From Paracoccaceae bacterium (lineage in GTDB: Bacteria; Pseudomonadota; Alphaproteobacteria; Rhodobacterales; Rhodobacteraceae), in assembly GCA_958296035.1 (NCBI GenBank), contig OY282431.1:995001-1059000 (forward strand): 64,000 nt of DNA, given 5' to 3'. Below, one piece after another: positions 49,656 through 59,431 of this stretch; positions within the stretch are counted from its first letter, which is position 1, and each line of letters starts with the position of its first letter. A program made the position numbers and the translations under genes. The notes under the pieces were generated by a model. The model was given only the letters and a program-made list of their open reading frames with translations. It was not told where the DNA came from and made no database searches.

Positions 49656-50659
49656 CCTCTAAACCCCATCAGCTTGATCGGTCGTTCATTTTCTATTGAC
49701 TGTTTCATTGCCGCGACAACGGCTTCGGCGCGCCTCGCCTCCTGAAGTCCAACAAGGTACGGCTTTCCGTCAATCGTGGCCTGAACGAAGGCGTCAAGCG
49801 ATCTGGCCAGGGCACCTCCGACCATGCCATCCGAAAGTGTTGGCCAGTGCGAAACATCTGGCAGGCTGTAATTGCTCTGCTGGAGAACCTGCAAGCCCTG
49901 CGATGCACCCTCGATAACAATTAGCCCAGCGTCACCAACCAAATGAAATGCCGGGTCAAGTGGTTCTGGATGAGCAGGTGGCAGTACCCAGGATGTTTCA
50001 AACAGGGCAATGGCACCATCGGTAAACCTCAATGTGGCCACCACTGCGTCATGACAGCCATGGATTGCGCATTCCCGGACAACCGCCTCTGCATACACTC
50101 GCTCGGCCGGAGCGTCGTTAACAGACAACGCCATTTCGATGTCGTGGATCAGTGTCGAGGACAGCAGATCTGTCCATGGCGCGTAAATCTCGATTCCCAT
50201 CCGGGTTCCGCGGCGGCGGGCGAAGCAAGACACCAGCCTGCCAATGCCACCATCAGCAACGATCTGCTTCATGCGGTCAAAACGCGGGTCGGCATGGAGA
50301 ATGAAGTTGACCGCAGGACTCGCATTCGCCTCGGTCATGGCTTCCACCAGTGTATCCACCTCTGGCAAAGTCCTGCCGAGAGGTTTTTCGAGCATAATGG
50401 CAAGCTGCCGTTTCGCTGCCGCTATTGCCGGGGCCAGGCGGGCCGTCTCCGGCGTTGCAATGCTAACCGCGTCAAGTGGTTCACAATCGAGCAGAGTCTC
50501 ATGACAGGTATAGGCCTGGCAGCCCAACGAGGCTGCAACAGCGCTCACCCGCTCTGCATCGGTGTCGCAAACTGCAACCAGTTCGCAGCGCGGGTTCGAC
50601 TTGTAGATGCGGGCGTGATGCGCCCCGATCATGCCAACGCCAATGACCGCAATTCTCAT
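49652..50659 (-). CDS. Gfo/Idh/MocA-family oxidoreductase
   Basis: 335 residues. N-terminal Rossmann motif GVGMIGAHHARIY, then SIATPETARLAP and the catalytic IMLEKPLGRT lysine. C-terminal alpha/beta domain with HDIEMALSVND. Family members oxidise sugars, inositols or sugar acids with NAD(P). Starts 13 nt after the permease and overlaps the creatininase gene by 4 nt. Confidence 0.92.
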   Translation of the reverse strand: MRIAVIGVGMIGAHHARIYKSNPRCELVAVCDTDAERVSAVAASLGCQAYTCHETLLDCEPLDAVSIATPETARLAPAIAAAKRQLAIMLEKPLGRTLPEVDTLVEAMTEANASPAVNFILHADPRFDRMKQIVADGGIGRLVSCFARRRGTRMGIEIYAPWTDLLSSTLIHDIEMALSVNDAPAERVYAEAVVRECAIHGCHDAVVATLRFTDGAIALFETSWVLPPAHPEPLDPAFHLVGDAGLIVIEGASQGLQVLQQSNYSLPDVSHWPTLSDGMVGGALARSLDAFVQATIDGKPYLVGLQEARRAEAVVAAMKQSIENERPIKLMGFRG

Positions 50660-50672
50660 GATCAGACCTCCG

Positions 50673-51512
50673 CTAGTTTTCGTCTCCGGTAAGTAGAACT
50701 CGCGTAATCAAATTCTGGAAAACAAGCATCAGAACGGCCACCGGTAGAAGCGTCAGGACTGCTGCTGCGGCCTGCTGGCCGATCTTGATGTCGATGGTGC
50801 TGCGGAACAAACCCAGAGCCACGGTCGTGATTTTCAAGTCGGCCGTAAAGATCAGAGGGGTCAGAAACTCGATCCAGGAAAGTATGAAAGCAAATACGAA
50901 ACCGGCCAGTATTCCTGGTCTAACCATGGGCAGCACGATCTTCAGCATTACCTGGAGGTCAGTGCAGCCATCGACCCTGGCTGCATCCTCGACCTCAAGC
51001 GGCAGCTTGTCGATAAACGCCTTGAGCACCCAGATCTCGAATGGGAGAATGAAACCCGAATAGGCCAGGACAAGACTCAGAAAAGTATCATTGATGTTCC
51101 AGCTTACAAACAGCACGAACATCGGGATCAAGAACAGGGTTGTGGGCAGAAAGTAGACCGAAACCAGAGTACCGAGAATGATCCTCCGTCCTGGCAGACG
51201 CAGCCGAGAGAAGGCATAAGCCGCCGGCAAAGCTGCCACAAGACAGACAAGTGCCGTTGTCATGGACAGAATCAGGCTGTTCCACATGCCTTCCCGAATT
51301 GGCACAATGTGACCGGGCCTCAGTACCTCGCGAAAATGTTCGAGGTAGATAGAATCGGGAAAGAACTGCATGTCTCGCGAGCGTATCACGGATTCAGGCT
51401 GCAGGCTTGTCAGGAATAATCCGTACAACGGAAAGGCCATCAGTAGGACCACGACAACTGCTGCTGTGTAGGTCAGCACGTTCAGTATCAATGCCTGTTT
51501 GCTGCGGGTCAT
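50673..51512 (-). CDS. sugar-type ABC transporter permease (MalG-like)
   Basis: 279 residues, six membrane helices. EAA loop VEDAARVDGCTDLQVMLKIV near residue 185. CUT1-class inner-membrane subunit; follows its partner after 3 nt. Confidence 0.93.
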   Translation of the reverse strand: MTRSKQALILNVLTYTAAVVVVLLMAFPLYGLFLTSLQPESVIRSRDMQFFPDSIYLEHFREVLRPGHIVPIREGMWNSLILSMTTALVCLVAALPAAYAFSRLRLPGRRIILGTLVSVYFLPTTLFLIPMFVLFVSWNINDTFLSLVLAYSGFILPFEIWVLKAFIDKLPLEVEDAARVDGCTDLQVMLKIVLPMVRPGILAGFVFAFILSWIEFLTPLIFTADLKITTVALGLFRSTIDIKIGQQAAAAVLTLLPVAVLMLVFQNLITRVLLTGDEN

Positions 51513-51515
51513 CTC

Positions 51516-52406
51516 TTACTGAATAGGCACGACAAATCTTCGCAGGACCGAAATCAACAGGACGACGCACAGTGTGACAAGCAGCAGCACGTATGCCGCC
51601 GCCGAAGCACTGCCGAGATCAAATGCCTGGAACGCCTCGTTGTAAACAAAATAGTTCAGCGTCGTTGTGCCGCCCGCCGGGCCACCGCGCGTCAGGACAA
51701 ATATCGTGTCAAAGGCCTTCATGGCCCACACGAATTGAACAAGTGCCAGCGGAATGAGAATTGGCATCATCAAGGGCAAGAGCATGTCTCTGAAGCTCTG
51801 ACCAATCGAAGCTCCGTCCACAGCGGCAGATTCAAAAACATGTCGTGGCAGGCTTTGAAGGCCGGCGAGTATGAACAGGACAGTAAACGGAATCGCCTTC
51901 CAGATTTCTGCGACTGCAATGACGTGCAGTGCGGTCCATCCATCACCTAGCCAGATCTGGTAGCGGTCGATAAGGCCCAGCCGTTCGAGCACGGCGTTCA
52001 CGAAGCCGATATCGGCGTGAAACATCTGACCCCACAGGACACCGGATACCACGGGCGGAACTGCCCAGGGAAGGACAACCACGACGCGCACAATAGCCCG
52101 ACCGTAGAATTTTCGGTCAAGCAGAAGCGCTATCAGAAACCCCAGGATCGTTGCTGATAATGCAATCAGACAACCAAAATAGACTGTGCGCAGGGTCGCG
52201 TTCAGGAACGCAGGGTTGGAGAACAGATCGAGATAATTGTCCAGTCCTGCGAACCTGTCGAGTCTCAACCTGACGATATCAAAGTGAGAAAAGCTCAAGA
52301 CCATCGTAAAGATTGCAGGGTATAGATAGATGGCGAGCACGATTACGAGTGCCGGAGCCATCATGAGCAGCGCTCGCCGCATTTCACGGCGGCGCTTCAC
52401 ACTCAT
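51516..52406 (-). CDS. sugar-type ABC transporter permease (MalF-like)
   Basis: 296 residues from ATG 52406 (MSVKRRREMRRALL). A longer frame to 52466 would run through the hairpin and overlap the binding-protein stop, so I reject it. EAA loop VFESAAVDGASIGQSFRDML. Partner of the MalG-like protein. Confidence 0.92.
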   Translation of the reverse strand: MSVKRRREMRRALLMMAPALVIVLAIYLYPAIFTMVLSFSHFDIVRLRLDRFAGLDNYLDLFSNPAFLNATLRTVYFGCLIALSATILGFLIALLLDRKFYGRAIVRVVVVLPWAVPPVVSGVLWGQMFHADIGFVNAVLERLGLIDRYQIWLGDGWTALHVIAVAEIWKAIPFTVLFILAGLQSLPRHVFESAAVDGASIGQSFRDMLLPLMMPILIPLALVQFVWAMKAFDTIFVLTRGGPAGGTTTLNYFVYNEAFQAFDLGSASAAAYVLLLVTLCVVLLISVLRRFVVPIQ

Positions 52407-52426
52407 TGTGCCGGATTTGGCAAAGA

Positions 52427-52451
52427 CCACACCGCCGGGACGGCGGTGTGG
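52427..52451 (-). terminator. perfect 10-bp hairpin between binding protein and permease genes
   Basis: CCACACCGCC, 5-nt loop, GGCGGTGTGG. No T-run, so it is more likely an mRNA-stabilising or attenuating hairpin, as found after binding-protein genes in sugar operons, that lets the binding protein be made in excess. Confidence 0.65.
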
Positions 52452-52458
52452 CGGGGTG

Positions 52459-53748
52459 TCATGCACGACTGGAATTGATGAGCTTTACGGCGTCGTCAAG
52501 TGCTTCCTTCGGTGAAACTTCCTGCGCAAAGGCGCGAGACAACTGTCCGGTCAGGATTTCGAGCCATTGCTCGCGATCGGTCGAATAGCCGCCGTCGACC
52601 GGATACAGGTAGGACGTTCGAATGACTTCAGCAAAGGGCAGGTTGCTGACAACGTCGGGGTGCCCCAGCGCTGCGTCGATCGACGGTGCCCAGGGCGAAG
52701 TTGCGCCTTGCAAAATCTGGTTTTCCAGAGAGGTTGCAAACTTGATGAATTGTCGGCCTCCCTCGGGATTCTTGGCTATTGAGGGAATGCCAAGAAACTC
52801 CGAACCGTCTACAGATGCTGAAGTCTCTAAAGCCGGATATGGCGCATATCCGGATCGACCCTTCACGGCCGAGTCGTCACTGCCATTGGCAATTCCAGCG
52901 ATAAACGGCCATGTCATGAAGAAGCCTCGCTGTCCGGCCAGGTAGCCCGGAGATGCATCGAATACCCATGTATAGGTAACGACCGCCGGGTCCACAACAT
53001 TATGCACATGCAACATTTCAACCATGCGGGAGAGTGCCTCGACCCCGGCCTCGCTGTTCATGACAGGGTTGAGATCGTCATCCAGCAACCGACCTCCGCC
53101 TCCTTGCAGCAATGATCCAAATGTAAAGATGCTGCCAACGCCGCCCCAGTTGTCCGTAATGCCGTATACATTATTGTCGGGGTCGTTAATTTCCTTGGCA
53201 AACTCAATTAGTGTCGACCATGAGTTGGGCGTTGCATGCCAGCTGGATGGTGCTTCCGGGTCTAGGCCTGAGCCTTCGAGCAGGTTCTTGTTCCAATGCA
53301 TGATCGGACAGCCGATGGTAATCGGCACTCCATAGGCGCGGCCCTGGTAATTGGCGGCTGTCACGCTGTTTGCGATGAGCCCGTTTGGAAGCAACTCTTC
53401 CTCGACCAGATCGGTAAGATCAGCCAGCCAGCCCTTGTCGGCCAGTCCGGCAATAAGCGCAGCGGTCAGGAAGATTGTATCACCCGGGCTGCGCCGAGCG
53501 ATCAGGTTCGAATTGAGTTTGACGACCAGGTCCGGGGTGGTCACCTGTTCAACGGATGGCAGAACCCCGAATTCTGCTTCATAGGCTGGCAACAGATTGA
53601 CCAAATAATCCATATGCGACCCCAGCAACAATTTGATGGGATCGCCATTACCTGACGCGGCCCGCGCTATAGCGCTCCAATTGCCCGCTGCGGCGGCTGC
53701 ACAAAGCCCCATGAGCAGGCTTCGTCGGTTAATTTGTGACTGAATCAT
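52459..53748 (-). CDS. sugar-type ABC transporter substrate-binding protein
   Basis: 429 residues from ATG 53748, chosen because GGGAGGA lies about 11 nt upstream and the next residues form a twin-arginine-like leader (NRRSLLMGLCAAAAAGNWSA). Family 1 carbohydrate-binding layout: IKLLLGSHMDYLVNLLPAYE start, GRAYGVPITIGCPIMHWNKN, and WPFIAGIAN. First gene of the leftward operon. Export through Tat would suggest folding before transport, sometimes seen with metal or redox-sensitive proteins. The substrate is unknown. Confidence 0.9.
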   Translation of the reverse strand: MIQSQINRRSLLMGLCAAAAAGNWSAIARAASGNGDPIKLLLGSHMDYLVNLLPAYEAEFGVLPSVEQVTTPDLVVKLNSNLIARRSPGDTIFLTAALIAGLADKGWLADLTDLVEEELLPNGLIANSVTAANYQGRAYGVPITIGCPIMHWNKNLLEGSGLDPEAPSSWHATPNSWSTLIEFAKEINDPDNNVYGITDNWGGVGSIFTFGSLLQGGGGRLLDDDLNPVMNSEAGVEALSRMVEMLHVHNVVDPAVVTYTWVFDASPGYLAGQRGFFMTWPFIAGIANGSDDSAVKGRSGYAPYPALETSASVDGSEFLGIPSIAKNPEGGRQFIKFATSLENQILQGATSPWAPSIDAALGHPDVVSNLPFAEVIRTSYLYPVDGGYSTDREQWLEILTGQLSRAFAQEVSPKEALDDAVKLINSSRA

Positions 53749-53853
53749 TGCTACGCGTCCTCCCAAGCAAAAGATTACCATTGAAAAGCCTGCGTATGCA
53801 GAATGCGGATTGCAGTCAACCGTTCTTGGCGCGGGCCTCCCTCGGGAAATACC

Positions 53854-54348
53854 TTACAATTCTCGTCGCTTCCACATCAGAACACACAATCCGGCGGCTC
53901 CAAGAAATATTGCTGAGTCGGCAACGTTGAACGAAAACGGGTTGTGGATTCCACAACAGGTAATGTTCAGGAAGTCTGCTACGGCTCCATACAACACACG
54001 ATCCAGAGCATTTCCAATTGCGCCACCGACGACAAGCCCAGCTGCCATTTCGACCCACTTGCCGCGTCGCTCACGTGCCACGTAAATGACCAGGTACATT
54101 GAAACGCCAACAGCCAGTGCTGCCAGCCCGTAGCGGACAATGTCGGCATTGGATGAAAGAAGCCCAAAGTTGATGCCGGTATTCCAGGCAAATCGAAGAT
54201 GGAAGAATCCCGGCATGACATCCATCTGGTAGCGGGTGGGAAGATCCAGCCCGACCAGCACCAGGACCTTTGACAATTGATCGATGGCTAGTGCGATCGC
54301 GGCAGTGCACCACAACCACCTGACCTTGGAGACCCTTGCTAAATGCAT
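53854..54348 (-). CDS. lspA: lipoprotein signal peptidase (signal peptidase II)
   Basis: 164 residues, four membrane helices. Catalytic aspartates Asp125 (GAVADFLN) and Asp144 (NVADSAIF), with the GGAIGNALDRV motif before them. It removes signal peptides from prolipoproteins at the inner membrane, so it is essential in most Gram-negative bacteria. Located alone, not with ileS as in many genomes, and 105 nt before the binding-protein gene. Confidence 0.96.
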   Translation of the reverse strand: MHLARVSKVRWLWCTAAIALAIDQLSKVLVLVGLDLPTRYQMDVMPGFFHLRFAWNTGINFGLLSSNADIVRYGLAALAVGVSMYLVIYVARERRGKWVEMAAGLVVGGAIGNALDRVLYGAVADFLNITCCGIHNPFSFNVADSAIFLGAAGLCVLMWKRREL

Positions 54349-55024
54349 GCTGCCCTACCAGTTACGATCGCCCGTCGCCCGCGTCAGACCTGAGAATAAG
54401 GTACTGAATTCAACTCGCCAAGTAAGCAATGAACCTGAATGACGAAACTTTGTGGTGAAGGAGGGATACTCTATACTTGGGAGTTGGTTGGCCCGGACCG
54501 TCCAGAATATGTGAAACTAAGTGCAGCGATCTGTCCAGGCAATCAACGCGCCTTGAGTTTCGGCCGGGAAATCAAGATCGCATAAGATACCATGATGATC
54601 TCAACGGGAGCGACCCGACCGGGAAGGGCCACGTCCGCAAGGGCATGCCTGCCGGTGTTGCCGACTCCACTCCGAGGGTGTTCCCAGGGCCTAGTCTTCA
54701 CAACAGGAATAATTCGGTCATTACAGTTGGAACCGGACACAATTCGCAAATAGTGGTTGGCAAGAACAGGACTTCTCAGTGACCGGTCAAGTGATCGCCA
54801 GGCTCATCATCATGTGAATATCGGGATGCGGCCATCCGCCGAGCCTCCACATGCCGCCAAAACCGTTTGGTGGCGGCGCGAAACTTCCAAACTCGCCTCT
54901 CCGGTGTTGCAGACTGTATCTGATGTGTCGTGATTCCCATTATGCGTCAAACTGAAAGCCGCATTAGCCATATCGCAGAGGTTGGCATGAGCAGATTTGG
55001 CAAGCTATTGCCGTGTCACAACAC
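54349..55024. other. 676-bp gap, nothing recognised
   Basis: An imperfect inverted repeat built on CCGCCAAA and TTTGGTGGCGG lies near 54852-54875; no gene is supported. Confidence 0.4.
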
Positions 55025-57298
55025 TCAGCGACAAACATGGCGTGCTGGCCCATCGAGTGCGACCATTTCATGGGTCAGGGATGGCAGGCGATTGGTTGAA
55101 ACCCTGATCGACACCTGACCGGTCTTGCCAATCGAAGCGATCCAGAATGCTGTGGCACCGCCGCGCAGAGTCAGACGGTCGGGCCCGATCAGGCGCGCCG
55201 CGCCAGACACTTCCACATCCAGCGGATCATCAAGATAGGCGAGCGTGTTGCCAACCTGATCAGTGACTCGTACGACCACGCGTACATGGTCCGGTTCATT
55301 TGCCAACAACTCAGTCCGGTCGGGCTTGATACTCATGCCCGAGGGGACCGGATCAGCAACCATGGCAAACTCGATGCGTTGTTCACCTTCGACGTATCCC
55401 TTCACCACGACATTGCGCCAGGGAAACCCCCATCTGCCCAGTTCCTGGTTCAACAGCACACTGTGGTCGAAGACAACAGGCGGATGGTCAAGCCAGGGGT
55501 ATGTGCCATGATCCGGACCGGCCGTTGCTGCGAGCGCTCCGCCGTAGTGAAGGTCCACACGGTCGCAGTTTGTCAGCACCATGAGCGGCACTACGCCGCC
55601 AATGCTACGGTCGCCGCGGGTCCAGCGCGTGACCGGCTTCAGAACCGGACCACTGGCCGGCGGTTTCTGGCTTGCATAGACGTAGGCAGCGAGTTTCGGG
55701 ATACGGAAAATGTCGAGAACGCCATGATGGCAGATGCGGTCGCCGGACCCGAAATCCTTGTGCGTGTTGTAGTCGAACAGGCACCATCCAATGCTGCCGC
55801 ATACAGCACTTTGCCCGGCAGCAGCATTCAGGACCTCGAGAAAACGTCTGACATGTTCGATTTGCCGATCTTCTGCGTCAGTTCGCTTGGTCGGGTACAT
55901 GTGACCGTTGAACTCGGTGATCAGATACGGAACCGGGTAGGTGAGGCCGGTGACTTCGTCGCGCCGACGCAAAGCGGTGCGCTGATGGTTGGCTCCCGGG
56001 AGTTCCTCGCTGCCTAGGAAGAAGTCATTCATGGTGTAGACATCCTCAAGAAACTCGCTGGCACAAATATTGCGTACGCCCCCTGTGGGTCGGGTCGGGT
56101 CTAGTGTACGGGCCAAAGCGTTGGTTTCCTGATAGAATCGGTGCGAGTCTGCAGACTCGTTGATGCGTACTCCCCACATGATTATCGACGGATGATTCCA
56201 GTCACGCCGTACCATGTTCGACACATTGGCGAGAGCTTGTTCCTGCCAGCCCCTGTCACCAACATGCTGCCAGCCGGGAATTTCCTCGAAAACCATCAGG
56301 CCAATGCGATCACAATGGTCAAGAAACCAGGGCGATTGTGGATAGTGCGAAGTTCGAACCAGGTTGCAGCCGAGGTCGTACCTGAGGATTTCGGCATCTT
56401 TCTCCTGGGCGCGCCGTCCCATGGCATATCCGACATAGGGATATGATTGGTGACGGTTCAGTCCACGCAGTGTGACCTTTCTTCCGTTGAGAAAAAACCC
56501 TTCGGGTCTGAACACGGCTTCGCGAACACCAAAATGCTGACGGACGCTGTCGCAATAATGGGGATGATCGACTTCGCATTGTACGCTATAGAGGTTTGGC
56601 GAGTCGGTGTCCCACAGGTCTATGTCTTGCAGTCCTCTGAACTCGATTCTTGCCTGACCGCCCAGGGCCGGCGCCTCGGACGAGGCAATCTCAGTTCCAT
56701 TTGGATCGTATAACGAAGCGCGTATGGACGTATTGCCAAATAGCCGGGCGGAACCCCTTAGCTGGCAGGCAATCTGCATTGAACATGTGCTTTCAAGTGG
56801 ATTGAGTGTTTCAATCTTGAGCGAGTCAATCGCCACTAAATCGGTGATCTTCAGCCACACATCCCGGTAGATGCCAGCATAGCAAAGATAGTCAATCTGT
56901 CCGCCAAAGGGCGGAATGTCGGGATTCTCGCTTCCGTCCACAACAATCCGGATTTGATTCTTGCCCTTGTTGAGGTGTCCATTGAGTGGAACTTCGAAAC
57001 CGGTGTAGCCATCCCGGTGCGAAAAGATGCGCTTTTCATTCAAGTATACGACCGAGTTCGCCATAACGCCGTCGAACACAAGCGACACCAGTTCCTGGTC
57101 GCATTCAGGCACGTATTCGAATTCTCGCCGATAGACGAACCGTTTCCACCAAGCAGATTCGTCGAAATAGTTCAACGGAATGTCGATAGCGTTGTGGGGT
57201 AGGGTTACCGGTATTCCGTCACAGCCGGATGGGTGATTGTCGCAGTCACGAGGGGCGACAAATGTCCATCCGTTGTTGAAAGCGCGAATACGCCGCAT
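55025..57298 (-). CDS. glycoside hydrolase family 2 (beta-galactosidase/beta-glucuronidase type)
   Basis: 757 residues from ATG 57298 (CAGGAATT upstream). Domain order: N-terminal sugar-binding jelly roll (FNNGWTFVAPRD, AWWKRFVYRREFEY), immunoglobulin-like domain, TIM barrel starting LRGLNRHQSYPYVGYAMGRR, then C-terminal domains. Acid/base Glu in VRINESADS and nucleophile Glu in LITEFNGHMYP. No signal peptide, so intracellular. The shorter barrel-plus-tails layout resembles GH2 members of carbohydrate-utilisation loci. The exact glycoside is unknown. Last gene of the leftward cluster after GH4. Confidence 0.93.
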   Translation of the reverse strand: MRRIRAFNNGWTFVAPRDCDNHPSGCDGIPVTLPHNAIDIPLNYFDESAWWKRFVYRREFEYVPECDQELVSLVFDGVMANSVVYLNEKRIFSHRDGYTGFEVPLNGHLNKGKNQIRIVVDGSENPDIPPFGGQIDYLCYAGIYRDVWLKITDLVAIDSLKIETLNPLESTCSMQIACQLRGSARLFGNTSIRASLYDPNGTEIASSEAPALGGQARIEFRGLQDIDLWDTDSPNLYSVQCEVDHPHYCDSVRQHFGVREAVFRPEGFFLNGRKVTLRGLNRHQSYPYVGYAMGRRAQEKDAEILRYDLGCNLVRTSHYPQSPWFLDHCDRIGLMVFEEIPGWQHVGDRGWQEQALANVSNMVRRDWNHPSIIMWGVRINESADSHRFYQETNALARTLDPTRPTGGVRNICASEFLEDVYTMNDFFLGSEELPGANHQRTALRRRDEVTGLTYPVPYLITEFNGHMYPTKRTDAEDRQIEHVRRFLEVLNAAAGQSAVCGSIGWCLFDYNTHKDFGSGDRICHHGVLDIFRIPKLAAYVYASQKPPASGPVLKPVTRWTRGDRSIGGVVPLMVLTNCDRVDLHYGGALAATAGPDHGTYPWLDHPPVVFDHSVLLNQELGRWGFPWRNVVVKGYVEGEQRIEFAMVADPVPSGMSIKPDRTELLANEPDHVRVVVRVTDQVGNTLAYLDDPLDVEVSGAARLIGPDRLTLRGGATAFWIASIGKTGQVSIRVSTNRLPSLTHEMVALDGPARHVCR

Positions 57299-57876
57299 GA
57301 TTTTGAATTCCTGCAATAGCGTTAAACTGTTGGTTTGACGTCTTCTTTCCGTTCACCGCCGTGCGACCCGTCGGACGAGATCTGCAAGGTAGGCAGATTC
57401 TTGCCAACTCTTGTCAACTGCCGATGGAGCATGTCAATCCGGTTTTCAATCTCAAATCGGCAATGAAGGGCTCCATTCAGGCTGAGGGAGGCACAAACCA
57501 CCGTGTCCGCTCACAACCCGGCGGCCGCCCTTCTCGAAACGCCTGGGCCTCACGAAGATCTCCAGGCCAGAGATACCGCCAATGCGGTTGTTTTTGTATC
57601 GCTTGCCTGAACCGCAACCGTCCTGGTCCACGAATTCTTGTGCCACATGTTGCGGAACATGTCATGCTGGCCAGGCGGCCTGCTGTTCAGTAGGTAGGAC
57701 AGTCCAGTCCACGGTGACTTTCTTGCTGCACCTGAAAGTCTCATGAATGCTGCTCTCACCAGCCGATTTTCCTGCCCGAGGGTCTGATATCAGCGGGGGT
57801 GAGTCATAATCCTGCCGGGTCAGCCCTAATGATGGATGGACTGACGTGGGGGGGGGGGCTGGAGCAATCATCAACT
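57299..57876. other. 578-bp gap with an 11-G homopolymer
   Basis: No gene supported. Contains a run of 11 G at 57848-57858, close to the 3' end of the GH4 gene. Confidence 0.45.
57848..57858 (+). repeat. poly-G tract, 11 bases
   Basis: Homopolymer in a non-coding spot about 20 bp after the GH4 stop. Such tracts are prone to slippage and sequencing error. Confidence 0.8.
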
Positions 57877-59232
57877 CTACGCTGAACGGGCCCAGCCAGG
57901 CAGCCAGTCTCCGTGGGCCTCGGTCAGATTGTCCACCAGTGCAACAATAGTAGAAAGGTCCAGCTCGGCGGCCGTATGCGGGTCCATCATCGCGGCGTGG
58001 TAGATGTGTTCGCGCCTTTCATCCAGAAGTGCTGCGACCGTGAGCTCCTGAACATTGACGTTGGTCTGGATCAAGGCCGTGAGTTGGGGCGGCAAGGCTC
58101 CGACGTGTGTCGGTTGTATGCCCATGCCGTCAACCAGGCAGGGGACCTCGACAGTACATCCCTCGGGTAACGAAGTGATGAGCCTTTCATTGGGGACATT
58201 GCCATATATGACCGAGGCATCTCCGGTAACCATGGAATTGATGATTTCCGAGGCATATTCTTCGCTGGGTTCAATCTCGAATTCCTCTGCATCACCAAGT
58301 GAAACTGACTGCTGTTCCCAATCTTCGATCTGCTCAATGCACCTTGTCATGTACTCGTCCAGGGGAATACCAAAACGCTTGACTAGGTCCGGTCTCCCTT
58401 GCTTGATGAACCAGGGCACATATTCGGCGAAATGCTCCGAACTTTCGGTGACAAAATAGCCAAGCCTGTGCATGACCTCGTACCGCACAATGTTTGGGCA
58501 GCGAGGATAATAGGCGTTGGGTTTAGGAAGGCTGCCATCCGCAAATCCCTTGAGGAGTGCCGGATACAGGTCACGAACTGTGCCGTCTGGCTTCAGTTCT
58601 CCGAATTCAAGGTAAAATGCCAGGTGGTTAATGCCGGCACACCGATAGCGGATACGATCAAGCGGGATGTCCAAATCGCCGGCAAGTTGCGCTGCAGTTC
58701 CCTGGACCGAATGACAAAGCCCGACAGCCCTGATGTCAGGATACTTGCGGTTGATGGCCGACATGTTGATCGCCATCGGATTGACATACTGAAGCAACAA
58801 GGCGTCTGGACACAGATCCTGCATGTCGGAACACAGATTCCACAATTGAGGAACTGTGCGCAGGCCACGCATGATGCCGCCGATTCCGAGGGTGTCGCCA
58901 ATCGTTTGTCGTAATCCAAATTTCTTAGGCACTTCGAAGTCATTTATGGTGCACGGATCGTAACCGCCAATGTTGAACGAGACGATGACGAAGTCGGCAC
59001 CTTGCAGCGCCTCTCTCTGGTCAACATGCGAGGAAACTGTTGCAGGCACCTCCAGCGTTGACACCAGTTTGTGCGCTACGGCACAGGCCTCCTCCAGACG
59101 CAGGGCGTCGATGTCCATGAGAGCAATGTGTGCATCTTTCAACGCGTCGCGTTGCAGGATATCGCCGACCAGGTTTTTCATGAAGACTGTAGAGCCGGCG
59201 CCGATGAAGGCAATCCGCGGATATCCCTGCAT
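57877..59232 (-). CDS. glycoside hydrolase family 4 (alpha-galactosidase/glucosidase type)
   Basis: 451 residues from ATG 59232. NAD-binding GAGSTVFMKN start, then INDFEVPKKFGLRQTIGDT, GLCHSVQGTAAQL with the metal-binding Cys, NHLAFYLEF, and SSEHFAEYVPWF. GH4 enzymes use an unusual NAD+ and Mn2+ dependent oxidation-elimination mechanism and act in the cytoplasm. Specificity cannot be read from sequence alone; alpha-galactoside or alpha-glucuronide are both plausible. In a leftward cluster with GH2, SMP-30 and a dehydrogenase. Confidence 0.92.
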   Translation of the reverse strand: MQGYPRIAFIGAGSTVFMKNLVGDILQRDALKDAHIALMDIDALRLEEACAVAHKLVSTLEVPATVSSHVDQREALQGADFVIVSFNIGGYDPCTINDFEVPKKFGLRQTIGDTLGIGGIMRGLRTVPQLWNLCSDMQDLCPDALLLQYVNPMAINMSAINRKYPDIRAVGLCHSVQGTAAQLAGDLDIPLDRIRYRCAGINHLAFYLEFGELKPDGTVRDLYPALLKGFADGSLPKPNAYYPRCPNIVRYEVMHRLGYFVTESSEHFAEYVPWFIKQGRPDLVKRFGIPLDEYMTRCIEQIEDWEQQSVSLGDAEEFEIEPSEEYASEIINSMVTGDASVIYGNVPNERLITSLPEGCTVEVPCLVDGMGIQPTHVGALPPQLTALIQTNVNVQELTVAALLDERREHIYHAAMMDPHTAAELDLSTIVALVDNLTEAHGDWLPGWARSA

Positions 59233-59431
59233 TATGGCTTCCCCTGGTATTGTGTTGAATGGCTCCGGCCAGAGCGGCAAACTTGCACCACAGGTAGACG
59301 CATTTCACGTGACCGTTTGCCTGCCTTCCCTCTTGAGCCGGGAGATCGGGCACCTGGCCGAACGTACTGGCAGCGCTGTTCCCTCCACTTTCGCGGCTGA
59401 CGGTATTGTGGCCTTCTGTCGGGAAAGTAGC

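Noticed and set aside
54852..54875. Inverted repeat CCGCCAAA / TTTGGTGGCGG as a terminator
   Set aside because: Arms do not pair without a three-base bulge and no T-run follows on either strand.
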